DNA from: Methylobacterium oryzae
Lineage (GTDB): Bacteria; Pseudomonadota; Alphaproteobacteria; Rhizobiales; Beijerinckiaceae
Direction of reading: 5' to 3'
DNA: 64,000 nucleotides
NCBI RefSeq assembly: GCF_021398735.1
Contig: NZ_CP090349.1
Coordinates: 1,556,501-1,620,500, forward strand
A model generated the notes under the pieces. The model had not been told where the DNA came from. It did no database searches and saw only the letters and a list, made by a program, of their open reading frames with translations. Of this stretch, positions 19,999 to 28,517 are shown piece by piece. Made by a program: the position numbers and the translations under genes. How positions within the stretch are numbered: position 1 is the first letter of the stretch; each line of letters begins with the position of its first letter.

Positions 19999-20295
19999 GG
20001 CAGCGCTCCCTCTTCGCTGTCACAGGGGGTTGCTGGCGGCGGTCCGGTCGAGTCCCGGGCCGCCGGCGTATCACGGCTCGGCCGCGCAACAACCCGGCAC
20101 GCCTTACTCGCGCCATCTTGGGGCGTTGAGCAATGGCATGCGGCCTCCCGCGGCGCTAAACTTTAGGCCCATGCCCGAAGTCCGGCGGCGCGGGCTCGCC
20201 GAGTCTGCGCCGCCGCGCGCAGCGCCGCCGCGCAGGGCCAAGCGACGCCCGGACCCGCGCACGGTCCGTCGGCTGGCCATGCTGGAGATGCCTCG

Positions 20296-21369
20296 ATGCT
20301 GCCGGCCCACCGGATATTCTGGGGTCTGATCCTGCTGGCGGCGGCCGGCGCGGGGTTGCTCTACAACATCATCTTCGCGGCCGGCGCCTCGCCCCTCGCC
20401 GGCTTCACGTACGGCCTCTGCATGGGCGCCACGGTGCTGGCCTTCGACCGCGGGCTGATCCTGGCCGGCCTGCAGGCGAAGATCCGGCGGCTGCCGGCCT
20501 GGCTCTACGTGCTGGCCGCGGAACTCGCCTATGTCCTGATGATCATGGCGGGCAACGCCCTGGGCGGCCTGCTCGTCTGGGCGTTCGCCCTGACACCGGA
20601 CGACCTCACGACCGCGACCCGCATGACCGCGCGGGTGCTCGCCTACGCCCTCGCCGTGTCGGGCCTGCTGGTCTTCGTCATACGGATGCGCGACCTGATC
20701 GGCGGCGAGGTGTTCGTGAACTTCATGATCGGCCGCTACCACAAGCCGGTGGCGGAGGAGCGGGTCTTCCTGTTCCTCGACGTGGTCGGCTCCACGGCCT
20801 TCGCGGAGACCCACGGCGACCTGCGCGCGCAGGAATATCTCAGCGCCGTGTTCGCCACGCTCGCCGAGCCGGTGCGGCGCAACGGCGGCTCGGTGGACGA
20901 CTATATCGGTGATCTCGCCATGGTGACGTGGCCGATGGCCCGCGGCCTCAAGGACGCGCGCTGCGTGACCTGCGTGTTCGAGGTGCTCGACCGGATCGAG
21001 GCCGACGCCGCGGCCTGGACCGCCCGGTTCGGGACGGTCCCGCGGCTCCGGGCGGCGCTGCACGGCGGCTCGGTGGTCACGGCCGAAGTCGGGGTCGACC
21101 GCCACAAGATCGCGTATTTCGGCGACGCCGTGAACGTGACGTCGCGGATCGAGGCCCTGTGCCGCCCGCTGGGCGTCGGCATCCTGATCTCGCAGGATCT
21201 GCTCAACCGCCTCCCGCGCCTTCCGGCCGGCGTCCGGGCACGGTCCCTCGGCGCCCACGCGCTCCGCGGCCGCGGCGCGCCGCTGTCGGTGGCGACGCTC
21301 GAGCGCGGCCCCGCCGAGACCGCGCCCGTGGCGGATCTCGCGCCGCGCCGCGCCGCGGTCGCCCGCTGA
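20296..21369 (+). CDS. Membrane-bound class III adenylate/guanylate cyclase
   Basis: The 357-residue protein has about four transmembrane helices in residues 5-135, then a class III cyclase domain (about 150-330). Metal-binding Asp is in FLFLDVVGSTAFAE, the substrate region is DDYIGDLAMVTWP, and GDAVNVTSRIEALCRPLG carries the Asn/Arg pair that stabilises the transition state. It should produce cAMP (or cGMP) inside the cell in response to a membrane signal. The gene ends in an overlap with the next small ORF (TGATG at 21367), so it leads a three-gene operon. Confidence 0.9.
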   Translation: MLPAHRIFWGLILLAAAGAGLLYNIIFAAGASPLAGFTYGLCMGATVLAFDRGLILAGLQAKIRRLPAWLYVLAAELAYVLMIMAGNALGGLLVWAFALTPDDLTTATRMTARVLAYALAVSGLLVFVIRMRDLIGGEVFVNFMIGRYHKPVAEERVFLFLDVVGSTAFAETHGDLRAQEYLSAVFATLAEPVRRNGGSVDDYIGDLAMVTWPMARGLKDARCVTCVFEVLDRIEADAAAWTARFGTVPRLRAALHGGSVVTAEVGVDRHKIAYFGDAVNVTSRIEALCRPLGVGILISQDLLNRLPRLPAGVRARSLGAHALRGRGAPLSVATLERGPAETAPVADLAPRRAAVAR

Positions 21370-21572
21370 TGGCCGGGGCGAGCACCGCGCGGGCGAACAC
21401 CCTGATCGCCGTGAAGATGGCGCTGCGCTTCGGGCTGCCGCTGATCGGGCTCGCGGTCTTCGGCCGCGCCGTCGTTCTGTCGGTGGGCGGCGATATCGAG
21501 CACGGCCAGTTCGCCCTGGGCGTGCTCCTGATCCTGGCGGGTTTCACCTCGAAGCTGGTGCCCCGGCCATGA
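21369..21572 (+). CDS. Small membrane protein in cyclase operon
   Basis: A 67-residue protein whose ATG overlaps the TGA of the cyclase gene and whose end overlaps the ATG of the next gene by 4 bases. Two hydrophobic segments are visible (ALRFGLPLIGLAVFGRAVVL and FALGVLLILAGFTSKLV). Its tight coupling to the cyclase suggests a membrane accessory, but no family is recognisable. Confidence 0.65.
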   Translation: MAGASTARANTLIAVKMALRFGLPLIGLAVFGRAVVLSVGGDIEHGQFALGVLLILAGFTSKLVPRP

Positions 21573-22051
21573 GCGACGCGCCGGCGCGCCCGCCGATCTA
21601 CCTCGACGCCGATGCCTGCCCGGTCAAAGACGAGACCTACCGGGTCGCCGAGCGCTACGGCCTGACCGTCCACGTCGTCGCCAACAGCGTGCTGAACCTA
21701 CCGCGCGAGCCCTGGATCGAGCGCGTGGTCGTCGGCCCGGAACTCGACGCCGCCGACGACTGGATCGCCGCGCGGGCCGGACCCGGGAGCATCGTCCTCA
21801 CCGCCGACGTTCCGCTGGCCGCGCGCTGCGTGAAGGCCGGCGCCACGGTCCTGGCGTTCACTGGGAAGCCGTTCAGCGAGGCCGGGATCGGTCTCGCCCT
21901 CGCGACGCGCGACTTGATGCAATCGTTGCGCGAGGCCGGGACCATCACGGGCGGGCCGAAACCGTTCTCGCGCGCCGACCGGTCGGCCTTTCTGTCCGCC
22001 CTCGACCGGGCGGTGAACCGGATCCTGCGCGAGCGGCCGAAGCCGGTCTGA
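21569..22051 (+). CDS. YaiI/YqxD family (DUF188) protein
   Basis: A 160-residue protein with the family pattern: IYLDADACPVKDETYRVAER at the N-terminus (acidic PIN-like active site), VHVVANSVLNLPREPWIERVVVG, and the central ADVPLAARCVKAGATVLAF. DUF188 proteins have a PIN-like fold, but no confirmed activity. The start overlaps the preceding membrane-protein gene, so it is the last gene of the cyclase operon. Confidence 0.92.
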   Translation: MSDAPARPPIYLDADACPVKDETYRVAERYGLTVHVVANSVLNLPREPWIERVVVGPELDAADDWIAARAGPGSIVLTADVPLAARCVKAGATVLAFTGKPFSEAGIGLALATRDLMQSLREAGTITGGPKPFSRADRSAFLSALDRAVNRILRERPKPV

Positions 22052-22093
22052 GCACCGGTCCCAGGCGCGACGGCGTTCCCCGCGCGGGAGGTC

Positions 22094-22354
22094 TCAGGCC
22101 TCGGCCGCCGGTACGAGGGCCTTGAGCGCGTCGTTGATGCGGTCCTGCCAGCCCGGGCCGTCTTTCTGGAAATGCGCGAGCACGGCGCTGTCGAGGCGCA
22201 GGCTCACCACTTCCCGGGAGCCCGGGACCGTCGCCGGCCGCGGCGCGGCCTGCGGCGGCGGAGCGGCCGTCTTCGGGCTCGTGGCGGCCCGGAATGCCGC
22301 CTCGGCTGCCGCGCGCGGGTCGGTGAAGCGGCGGCGGTTGCGGTCTTCGGCCAT
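22094..22354 (-). CDS. BrnA-like (DUF4415) protein without partner toxin
   Basis: An 86-residue protein whose C-terminal half, VVSLRLDSAVLAHFQKDGPGWQDRINDALKALV, is the ribbon-helix-helix DNA-binding pattern of DUF4415/BrnA antitoxins (VSLRLD..VL..F...G.GWQ.RIN..L). A BrnT toxin normally precedes BrnA, but the upstream gene here is an alanine-rich helical protein instead. It may be an orphan regulator. The Pro/Ala-rich linker is longer than usual. Confidence 0.75.
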   Translation of the reverse strand: MAEDRNRRRFTDPRAAAEAAFRAATSPKTAAPPPQAAPRPATVPGSREVVSLRLDSAVLAHFQKDGPGWQDRINDALKALVPAAEA

Positions 22355-22360
22355 CGACCC

Positions 22361-22678
22361 CTAGCCCTTCGCGGTCGTCTTCTTCGGCGCGGCCTTCTTC
22401 GCGCTGCCCTTGGCGGCCGCCTTGGCTCCCTTCTCGGCCGCCTTGGCCTGCGCGTCCGCGGCCTCCTTGGCGAGCCGGAGCGAGCGCAGCCGCACCGTCC
22501 GCTCGTCCATCGCCTTGATGGCCGCGTGGTGCTCCGCCATCGCCTGGGCGCCCTCGCGAGCCATGCGCTCCGCCCGTTCCGCGCGCTCGGCGCGGTTCTC
22601 CGCCCGGGTCTTGGCTTCCGCCTCCGCGTCGCGGGTGGCATTCACCTCGTCGAGGTCGTACTCAGTGTCGTCGTTCAT
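22361..22678 (-). CDS. Helical Ala/Lys-rich protein (DUF6481-like)
   Basis: A 105-residue, highly charged protein. The region 15-80 is a continuous helix (AENRAERAERAERMAREGAQ and RSLRLAKEAADAQAKAAEKG), and the tail is a Lys/Ala-rich, histone-H1-like stretch (KKAAPKKTTAKG). It resembles a widespread small alphaproteobacterial family (DUF6481), assigned from memory. The stop is 6 bases before the DUF4415 gene on the same strand, so the two are probably one transcript. Confidence 0.6.
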   Translation of the reverse strand: MNDDTEYDLDEVNATRDAEAEAKTRAENRAERAERAERMAREGAQAMAEHHAAIKAMDERTVRLRSLRLAKEAADAQAKAAEKGAKAAAKGSAKKAAPKKTTAKG

Positions 22679-22977
22679 CCTGTCCCTTTCACCCCGGCTC
22701 GACGGGTCCGACCCGGCGCAGCCTGCGCGGGACGGGGTCTGAGCGGGTCCGGCCTGTTCGAGGGGCGGGGGGCAAGGCCGGATCGGCGCCCTCCCGCATC
22801 GCCGTCAGGCGCGCGGGGAAGGCAGGTTCACGAAGGCTTTAGCATGCCCGCGCGGCCGATGGCGAATCCGGATCGCCGCGTGGGACTGACGGCGCACACC
22901 ATTCGTACGCGTCCGCCGGACGATCCGGATCGGGCTCGCGGTCGGCCGGGCGGGATCCGGCCCGGATCGTCCTCCGA

Positions 22978-23973
22978 TCAGCGCACGCGGAAGTTGAGCG
23001 GAATGGAGACCGACAGGCTGGACTGCGTCACGCCAGGGGGCGCCGCCGGCATCGAGCCGCGCACCGCCGCGAGGGCGGCGCTGTCGATCTGGCCGACGCC
23101 GCTGGACCGGGCCACGCCGGCGCCCGTCACCTGACCCGAGCGCATCACGGTGAAGCGCACCACCGCGGTCCCGCCGCCTGTGCCGACGGCCGCGTTCACG
23201 TTCATCCGGCTGTGGATCGCCGCGCTGATGGCGCCCTGCCACTGGCGCATGGCGCTCGGATCGTTGCCCGCGGCGGCCCGGCCGGCCGCGTTAGCCCGCG
23301 AGGCCGACGCCGAACTCCGCTCGGCGCCAGCCCGCGCCTTGGCCTCGCGCGCCTTCGCCTCGCGCGCAGCCTTGGCCTTCGCCTCGCGGATCTCCTCCAG
23401 GCGCTCCTGCCGCGCCTCCTCGCGCTTCTGCTCGCGGAGTTTCTCCTCCCGGATCTTGCGCAGCTTGGCCTCGCGCTCCGCCTTCAGCTTCGCCGGATCG
23501 GGCGTCGGCTTGGGCGGCTCCTCGGACTTGGCAACCTCGGTGGGCGGCGGCGCCAGCGGCTCGGCGGCCTCGGACGCGGAGGTGATCACCTGGCTCTGCG
23601 CCTCCACGGGTTGAGCCTCTTGCGGCATCTCGATTGCCTGGGTGTCCTCCGGCTTCACCTCGGTCATCTCGGTCGGCGGCGGCGGCTGGACGGCCTCGTC
23701 GGGCGGCGTGTCCACCGGCTTCGCCTCCGGCGGGGCTTCCTGGCTCATCTGCTGCTCCGCCGGGGCCTCGGTGGCCGCGTCGGTCATGAGCGGCGCGAGG
23801 TCGACGGTGATCTGCTGCTCGCCGGGCGGTGCGGGCGGGGAGAGCCGCAGGAACATCACGGCGGCGAGCACGCAGGCGTGCAGCCCGAGGGCGACCAGGA
23901 AAGCGGCGAGCAGCCCGGACGGGCGGCGCTCGCCGAGACCGGCCGGCATATCCGTCGACGTGTAGGTGCTCAT
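22978..23973 (-). CDS. tonB: TonB-like energy transducer
   Basis: The 331-residue protein has one N-terminal membrane anchor (LLAAFLVALGLHACVLAAVM), a long Pro/Glu-rich periplasm-spanning region (about 50-150, many PPTE and PEPE patterns), a charged Lys/Arg/Glu helix (about 155-215), and a C-terminal TonB domain (MRQWQGAISAAIHSRMN, FTVMRSGQVTGAGVARSSG, PLNFRVR). It couples the proton motive force to outer-membrane transport. It lies 4 bases after exbD. No TonB-dependent receptor is in this window. Confidence 0.9.
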   Translation of the reverse strand: MSTYTSTDMPAGLGERRPSGLLAAFLVALGLHACVLAAVMFLRLSPPAPPGEQQITVDLAPLMTDAATEAPAEQQMSQEAPPEAKPVDTPPDEAVQPPPPTEMTEVKPEDTQAIEMPQEAQPVEAQSQVITSASEAAEPLAPPPTEVAKSEEPPKPTPDPAKLKAEREAKLRKIREEKLREQKREEARQERLEEIREAKAKAAREAKAREAKARAGAERSSASASRANAAGRAAAGNDPSAMRQWQGAISAAIHSRMNVNAAVGTGGGTAVVRFTVMRSGQVTGAGVARSSGVGQIDSAALAAVRGSMPAAPPGVTQSSLSVSIPLNFRVR

Positions 23974-23977
23974 CGGC

Positions 23978-24472
23978 TCAGCGCGCGGTCCCTGCGGGGG
24001 CGGCGGGGGCGGCCGGGGCGGCGCCAGGCGAGGCCGGAGCGGCGCCGCCGGGCGACTGCGCGATCAGCGACACCTTGGTGAAGCCGGCCTGCCCGACGAG
24101 GCCCATGACCTCCATGACCTTGCCGTAGGGCACGTCGCGGTCGCCGCGCACGAGGATCACCTGATCCTTGTCGGCCGCCGCCATCTCGCGCAGGCGCGGC
24201 ACGATGCTCTCCATCGTGAACACCTCCTTGGCGATGGACGGGTTGCCGTCCTTGTCCACCGTCACCTCGGCGGGCTTCTTCGACTGCGCGACCTTGGGCG
24301 CCGCGGTCTTCGGCAGCTGGACCGGCACGCCGGTGGTCATCAGCGGCGCGGCGACCATGAAGATGATCAGCAGCACGAGCATCACGTCGACCATCGGGGT
24401 GACGTTGATGTCGGACATCGGCACGTCGTCGAGGTCGTCGTCGTCGTTCGCGCGAATGGATCCCATCGCCAT
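23978..24472 (-). CDS. exbD: Biopolymer transport protein ExbD
   Basis: A 164-residue protein with the conserved ExbD/TolR start SDINVTPMVDVMLVLLIIFMV (essential membrane Asp near residue 29), one transmembrane helix and a periplasmic domain (VTVDKDGNPSIAKEVFTMES, VILVRGDRDVPYGKVMEVM). The last 25 residues are a low-complexity Ala/Pro/Gly tail not usual in ExbD. It is the middle gene of exbB-exbD-tonB. Confidence 0.92.
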   Translation of the reverse strand: MAMGSIRANDDDDLDDVPMSDINVTPMVDVMLVLLIIFMVAAPLMTTGVPVQLPKTAAPKVAQSKKPAEVTVDKDGNPSIAKEVFTMESIVPRLREMAAADKDQVILVRGDRDVPYGKVMEVMGLVGQAGFTKVSLIAQSPGGAAPASPGAAPAAPAAPAGTAR

Positions 24473-24526
24473 GGGGCGTCTCCGGTACCTTTACGTTCGG
24501 CTCTCTGGGGGCTGGCGCCGGCCGCG

Positions 24527-25216
24527 CTACTCGGCGGCCGCGCGGTGGGCGCCGGCGCGGTCGCGCGCGAGGCGGTTGCCCAGGACCGAGATATAGGACG
24601 AGAAGGTGCTCTGGATGCCGCTCACGTCGCTCGAGAGCTTGTTGTAGGCCATCACCGCCGGGATCGCGACGACGAGACCGATCGCCGTGGCGAAAAGCGC
24701 CTCCGCGATGCCCGGCGCCACGACGGCGAGGGAGGTGTCCTGGCTCCGGGCGATGGACGAGAACGAGTTCATGATGCCCCAGACGGTGCCGAACAGGCCG
24801 ACGAACGGGGCCGTGGAGCCGGAGGTCGCCAGCAGCGACAGGCCGGTGCGCAGGCGCTTCACCTCGATGGCGAGGGCGCCCTTCATCGCCCGCTCGATGC
24901 GGTCGCGGCGCTCGGCCCGGGTCTCGGAGGAATCCTGATCGCGCCACGCGTCGATCGCCGCCTTCACCACGTGGCCGGCGATGCCGCGATGCTCGCCGTC
25001 GAGGCTGCCCCCGGAGCGGACCAGATTCGCGAAGGCCTTGGCCTGGCGCCGCGCGGCGGCGAGCCGGATGACCTTCTCGAACACCACCGTCCAGCAGGCG
25101 ATCGAGGCGATCACCAGCAGGATCATCACGCCCTTCACGATCGGGTCGGCCTGCAGGAACAGGCCGAGGAACGAGAAGTCGTGGGCCGCCTCGATCGGGG
25201 CTTGTGTCGGGTCCAT
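24527..25216 (-). CDS. exbB: Biopolymer transport protein ExbB
   Basis: A 229-residue proton-channel protein with three membrane helices. The signature is STAPFVGLFGTVWGIMNSF near residues 128-146, then GIAEALFATAIGLVVAIPAV. It belongs to the MotA/TolQ/ExbB family and works with ExbD and TonB. The start at 25216 is preferred over an upstream in-frame ATG at 25261, because homology begins with the short MDPTQAPIEAAHDFSFL segment. The next gene exbD follows after 54 bases. A paired hairpin structure at 25273-25317 lies just upstream. Confidence 0.93.
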   Translation of the reverse strand: MDPTQAPIEAAHDFSFLGLFLQADPIVKGVMILLVIASIACWTVVFEKVIRLAAARRQAKAFANLVRSGGSLDGEHRGIAGHVVKAAIDAWRDQDSSETRAERRDRIERAMKGALAIEVKRLRTGLSLLATSGSTAPFVGLFGTVWGIMNSFSSIARSQDTSLAVVAPGIAEALFATAIGLVVAIPAVMAYNKLSSDVSGIQSTFSSYISVLGNRLARDRAGAHRAAAE

Positions 25217-25272
25217 CGCGGGCTCCTGGCGTCCTGGTCTCACGCGGCGTCGCGCCGCCATCGTCTCGGGGT

Positions 25273-25317
25273 GCGGCGAAAGCCGCAGGCCGCCCGGCGG
25301 CTCTCGCCGCCGGGCGG
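25273..25317. other. Double hairpin upstream of exbB
   Basis: Two adjacent inverted repeats: GCGGC-GAAA-GCCGC at 25273-25286 (tetraloop) and CCGCCCGGCGG at 25290-25300 with its exact inverse CCGCCGGGCGG at 25307-25317. They separate the periplasmic-protein gene at 25349 from exbB on the same strand. No strong U-run follows on the minus strand, so it could be a weak terminator or a processing site. Confidence 0.5.
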
Positions 25318-25348
25318 TTTGGTCTCGTCAGCCGTCACACCATCCGCA

Positions 25349-25819
25349 TCAGCGGTCGAACGGCAGGCCGGCCTTGCTGTCGGTCTCGGTCCGCTCGAGG
25401 CAGGCCTCGCGGCCCGGATCGCCGCCGTCGCAGGTCAGGACGTCGTTCAGGAGGACGCGACCGACCTTGTTGCAGGCGATGCCGGGGAAATCGAAGATCT
25501 TCACGGTGGTCTTCTTCGGCGGCAGCGGCCCGAGTTCGACCGCCACGCGCTTCTGCGCGACGCCCTCGGGGTCGAAGGCGAAGAGATCCACCTTGTAGGA
25601 CTTGAGGCCCGAACCCTTGTTGTCGATCACCATGGTGATCCGGCAGGCCTCGCCCGCGGTCTCGACCTTGTTGAGCTGCAACTTGATCGGCGCCTTCTCG
25701 GACGCGTCCTGCGCCAGGGCCGACACGACGAGCAGCGCCGAGAGCGCGAAGCAGGCCGCCGTGTCGAGGGCGACACGCCCGATCCGACGGCGGTACAGGG
25801 GAGCGCGCAGGGCAAGCAC
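25349..25819 (-). CDS. Conserved periplasmic hypothetical protein
   Basis: From a GTG at 25819 the protein has 156 residues with a signal peptide-like start (ALDTAACFALSALLVVSALAQ) and a compact mature domain: CRITMVIDNKGSGLKSYKVD, VAVELGPLPPKKTTVKIFDF, and ACNKVGRVLLNDVLTCDGGD with four cysteines. The pattern recurs in alphaproteobacteria next to exbB, as I recall. It lies upstream of exbB-exbD-tonB on the same strand and may be cotranscribed, but a double hairpin lies between. The molecular role is unknown. Confidence 0.7.
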   Translation of the reverse strand: MLALRAPLYRRRIGRVALDTAACFALSALLVVSALAQDASEKAPIKLQLNKVETAGEACRITMVIDNKGSGLKSYKVDLFAFDPEGVAQKRVAVELGPLPPKKTTVKIFDFPGIACNKVGRVLLNDVLTCDGGDPGREACLERTETDSKAGLPFDR

Positions 25820-25893
25820 CGTGACAAAGTCCTCTTCGAGTTCGCGCCGGCCGGCGGCTCGGGCCGCGCGGTCCGGGGTGACGGGGAGCCGAA

Positions 25894-26373
25894 TCAGTGC
25901 AGCACCGTTCCGGCGGGGCAGGAGGCCGGGGCGAGGCGCTCGGCCGCCGCGTCGAGCGGCCCGACCGCGGCGCGGACCGCCGCCACGAGGCGCGGCGCCG
26001 CGTCCTGGCCGGTGATCTCGGCCGCGGCGGCCTCGAGATCCGCCCAGAGGCGCTGCCGGCCCCGGTTGATCAGCTTCACCAGCGCGCATTCGTGACCGGT
26101 CACGCGGCAGCAGCTCGCCGGCATGAACGACCAGTCGCCGTCGCGTTCCGCGCGGAGCGCCCGGATGATCGCGACCACGCAGGCGACGAAGCGGCACCCT
26201 TCCGTCGGCCCGAGCAACTGCTCGGCCCCGTCGAAGGCCGCGTTCCAGCAGGCGACGTCGCTGGTCATGTAGCCGGCCGCCACGAAGCGGGCCACCGACA
26301 GGGCCAGGATGTCGGCCTCGTCGCCGCACACGTCTGCGACGCGCCGCATCGCCGCGTGGTCCGACGGGGTCAT
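25894..26373 (-). CDS. Hypothetical protein
   Basis: A 159-residue protein starting at MTPSDHAAMRR (an in-frame GTG at 26385 is an alternative). It contains CWNAAFDGAEQLLGPTEGCRFVACVVAIIRAL and CCRVTGHECALVKLINRGRQRLWADLEAAAAEI; several cysteines are spaced CC, C and C. No signal peptide, membrane segment or family is recognisable. It ends 75 bases before the conserved periplasmic gene on the same strand. Confidence 0.6.
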   Translation of the reverse strand: MTPSDHAAMRRVADVCGDEADILALSVARFVAAGYMTSDVACWNAAFDGAEQLLGPTEGCRFVACVVAIIRALRAERDGDWSFMPASCCRVTGHECALVKLINRGRQRLWADLEAAAAEITGQDAAPRLVAAVRAAVGPLDAAAERLAPASCPAGTVLH

Positions 26374-26786
26374 GGGCGTGCTCACGGCTCCGGCGCCTCG
26401 CGGAAATGGATCGCGGCGATCGAGCTCGGGAGCCGGATCGTCGCCTGCCGCGGCAGTATCCAGGCCCGCCGCCCGGATCAAGGCCCGGCGAGAAAATCAG
26501 AGCAGTTCCAAACTGTTAGAAGAAAGCGTGGCCGTTGCAGGCTTTGCCTATCGATCCCGCTTAAATTTGCCGAAACTTCCCGGAAATGCGCGACCACGGG
26601 TCGCCGTCGATTCCGGTCCCCTCCCTTGATGGCCCGGAAGGCCTTGGCCATATCTCCGAGTCGCCGGCGTCGTCGCGTCCGGCGGAGCGCTGCCCCGGGC
26701 GGGCTCCTGTCGACGAGGTGCTCGGGCATCCCGGGATTGCGGCAGATCCCGGGGTCGGAGGCTTCGCTTTCTGGATGATGGCCGCG
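26374..26786. other. Intergenic leader of the Hsp20 gene
   Basis: About 410 bases without a recognisable gene between two divergent genes. Nearest to the Hsp20 start the sequence CCCGGGATTGCGGCAGATCCCGGGGTCGG forms a hairpin (CCCGGGAT with ATCCCGGG, about 26736-26757). A hairpin close to a small heat-shock gene could be a thermosensor, but the conserved ROSE sequence could not be confirmed. An AT-richer patch at 26495-26580 may hold promoters. Confidence 0.35.
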
Positions 26787-27215
26787 ATGACTCGATCCTC
26801 GCCCTTCGGGCACCCGTTCCTGCTCGGCTTCGACGAGATCGAGCAGGCCCTCGACCGGGTCTCCAAGGCCGCCAACGACGGCTACCCCCCCTACAACATC
26901 GAGCGCCTGCCCCGCACCGAGAGCGAGCCCGAGCGCCTGCGGATCACCCTGGCGGTGGCCGGCTTCACCCGCGATCAGCTGGACGTGATGCTGGAGGAGA
27001 GCCAGCTCGTCGTGCGCGGCCGGCAGGTCGACGAGCGCGAGCGCCACTTCCTGCACCGCGGCATCGCGGCGCGGCAGTTCCAGCGGGCCTTCCTGCTCGC
27101 GGACGGCATGGAGGTGCTCGGCGCCGACCTCGCCAACGGCCTCCTGTCGATCGATCTGGTCCGGCCGGAGCCGGACCGCATCGTGCGCAAGATCGATATC
27201 GGCGCCCGCGGCTGA
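26787..27215 (+). CDS. Hsp20 family small heat-shock protein
   Basis: The 142-residue chaperone begins MTRSSPFGHPFLLGFDEIEQ, a start typical of alphaproteobacterial IbpA-like proteins; upstream ATGs at 26775 and 26778 are in frame but would add only a few residues. The alpha-crystallin domain runs from about 30 to 130 with YNIERLPR, ITLAVAGFTRDQLDVMLEESQLVVRGRQ and GIAARQFQRAFLLADGMEV. It holds unfolding proteins for refolding. The DUF1150 gene follows, an order often conserved in this group. Confidence 0.92.
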   Translation: MTRSSPFGHPFLLGFDEIEQALDRVSKAANDGYPPYNIERLPRTESEPERLRITLAVAGFTRDQLDVMLEESQLVVRGRQVDERERHFLHRGIAARQFQRAFLLADGMEVLGADLANGLLSIDLVRPEPDRIVRKIDIGARG

Positions 27216-27316
27216 CGCCGACCGATTGATTGGCCGGCGCGGATCCCCACATCAGGGTGGAGCCGCCGATGCCTTCAGGATCGGCGGTGGACGCTCTGCC
27301 ACCCCAGGAGGGCTTT

Positions 27317-27601
27317 ATGACCGATCTGAATCCGTCTCCTCTGACCCCCGCCGATCTCGATCCGGCCGATTTCCAGCCGGCCGATCTCGCGGCGCTGGGC
27401 GAGGGGCACATCGCCTACGTCCGGCCGATCCGGTCCGACGAGGTCCGCCGCTTCTTCCCGCAGGCCCCCGAGCTGACGCCCGGCCTCGACCTGTTCGCCC
27501 TGCTCTCGGCGAGCGGCGCGCCGATCATGCTCGCCGATTCGCGGGACGTCGTGCTGGCCAACGCCGCCGCGCACGACCTGCAGCCCGTCAGCCTGCATTG
27601 A
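27317..27601 (+). CDS. DUF1150 family protein
   Basis: A 94-residue protein. The family block LAALGEGHIAYVRPIRSDEV is followed by FALLSASGAPIMLADSRDVVLANAAAHDLQPVSLH, the usual C-terminal sequence of DUF1150. The start at 27317 is fixed by a perfect AGGAGG at 27306-27311. Function unknown; it regularly follows Hsp20 in alphaproteobacteria, which hints at a link to stress response. Confidence 0.9.
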   Translation: MTDLNPSPLTPADLDPADFQPADLAALGEGHIAYVRPIRSDEVRRFFPQAPELTPGLDLFALLSASGAPIMLADSRDVVLANAAAHDLQPVSLH

Positions 27602-27642
27602 CCCTGCACCCGACCCGCTGAGAGGCCTGGCCGGGAGACCGG

Positions 27643-28410
27643 TCAGGCGATCTCGGCCACCGCCGCCACGAGCCGCGCGATGTCCTGCGGCCGCGACAGG
27701 CGGTGGTCGCCGTCGGCGATCAGTGTCAGCACCGTCCCTTCGGCCGGCAGGCGGTCGAGGATTCGCAGGGCGTGCGTGTAGGGGACGTCGGTGTCCCGCA
27801 TGCCCTGGAGGATGTGCACCGGGCAGCCCGGATCGACTTGGCCGCCCAGCATGCAGTGTCGGCGGCCGTCGTCGATCAGGGCCCGCGTGATCGGGTCCGG
27901 CTCCGGCGCGTAGTCGCTGGGCTTCCGGAGGACGCCGTCGCGGATTAGCATGGCGCGCGCCGCCTCGCTGAGGCGGTTCCAGATCAGCTCCTCGGTGAAG
28001 TCGAGGGCCGGCGCGATGAGCACCAGCCCCGCCGTGGCCTTCCCGCGCGCGGCCCGGTCGCGGGCCCCCAGGCAGGCGATCCAGCCGCCCATCGACGAGC
28101 CGACGAGCACCGGCGCCTCCGTCACGTAGGCCGCCAGGACCGCCTGCGCGTCCTCGAGCCACGACGAGATGGTGCAGTCCGTGAACGTGCCGCCCGAGGC
28201 ACCGTGCGCGGCGTAGTCGAACCGCACGAGCGCCCGGCCCGTCCGTTCGGCCCAGGCATCGAGCGCCGTCGCCTTGGTCGCGGTCATGTCGGAGCGAAAG
28301 CCGCCGAGCCAGACCACCGGCGGCCCGCCGCCCGCGCGCACCCGCACGGCGATGCGGCGGGCCTCGTCGCCGATGCCGACGGTCAGGAACTCGGGGGCCG
28401 TATCCGTCAT
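27643..28410 (-). CDS. Alpha/beta hydrolase (ABHD10-like)
   Basis: A 255-residue hydrolase lacking a signal peptide. It has the nucleophile elbow VLVGSSMGGWIACL (Ser), VVWLGGFRSDMTATKA for the oxyanion region, DYAAHGASGG, and the acid/His pair near VHILQGMRDTDVPYTHAL and LIADGDHRLSRPQD. This pattern resembles ABHD10-type thioesterases and lipases of Rhizobiales. Start at 28410 is preceded by a GAGAGAACG ribosome binding site. It is divergent from the glycosyltransferase at 28518. Confidence 0.88.
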   Translation of the reverse strand: MTDTAPEFLTVGIGDEARRIAVRVRAGGGPPVVWLGGFRSDMTATKATALDAWAERTGRALVRFDYAAHGASGGTFTDCTISSWLEDAQAVLAAYVTEAPVLVGSSMGGWIACLGARDRAARGKATAGLVLIAPALDFTEELIWNRLSEAARAMLIRDGVLRKPSDYAPEPDPITRALIDDGRRHCMLGGQVDPGCPVHILQGMRDTDVPYTHALRILDRLPAEGTVLTLIADGDHRLSRPQDIARLVAAVAEIA

Positions 28411-28517
28411 CGTTCTCTCCGGTATCCCTGTCTCGACATGGAAGAAGTCCGGTCCTGAACGGTTCGGCTTCAACTCTCGTTTACCGGACCGTAAAGCCCG
28501 GCGGCGATGCTGGATCA

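Noticed and set aside
26736..26790. Possible ROSE-type RNA thermometer upstream of Hsp20
   Set aside because: A hairpin is present, but the conserved U(U/C)GCU opposite a Shine-Dalgarno could not be placed with confidence, so it is not called as a feature.
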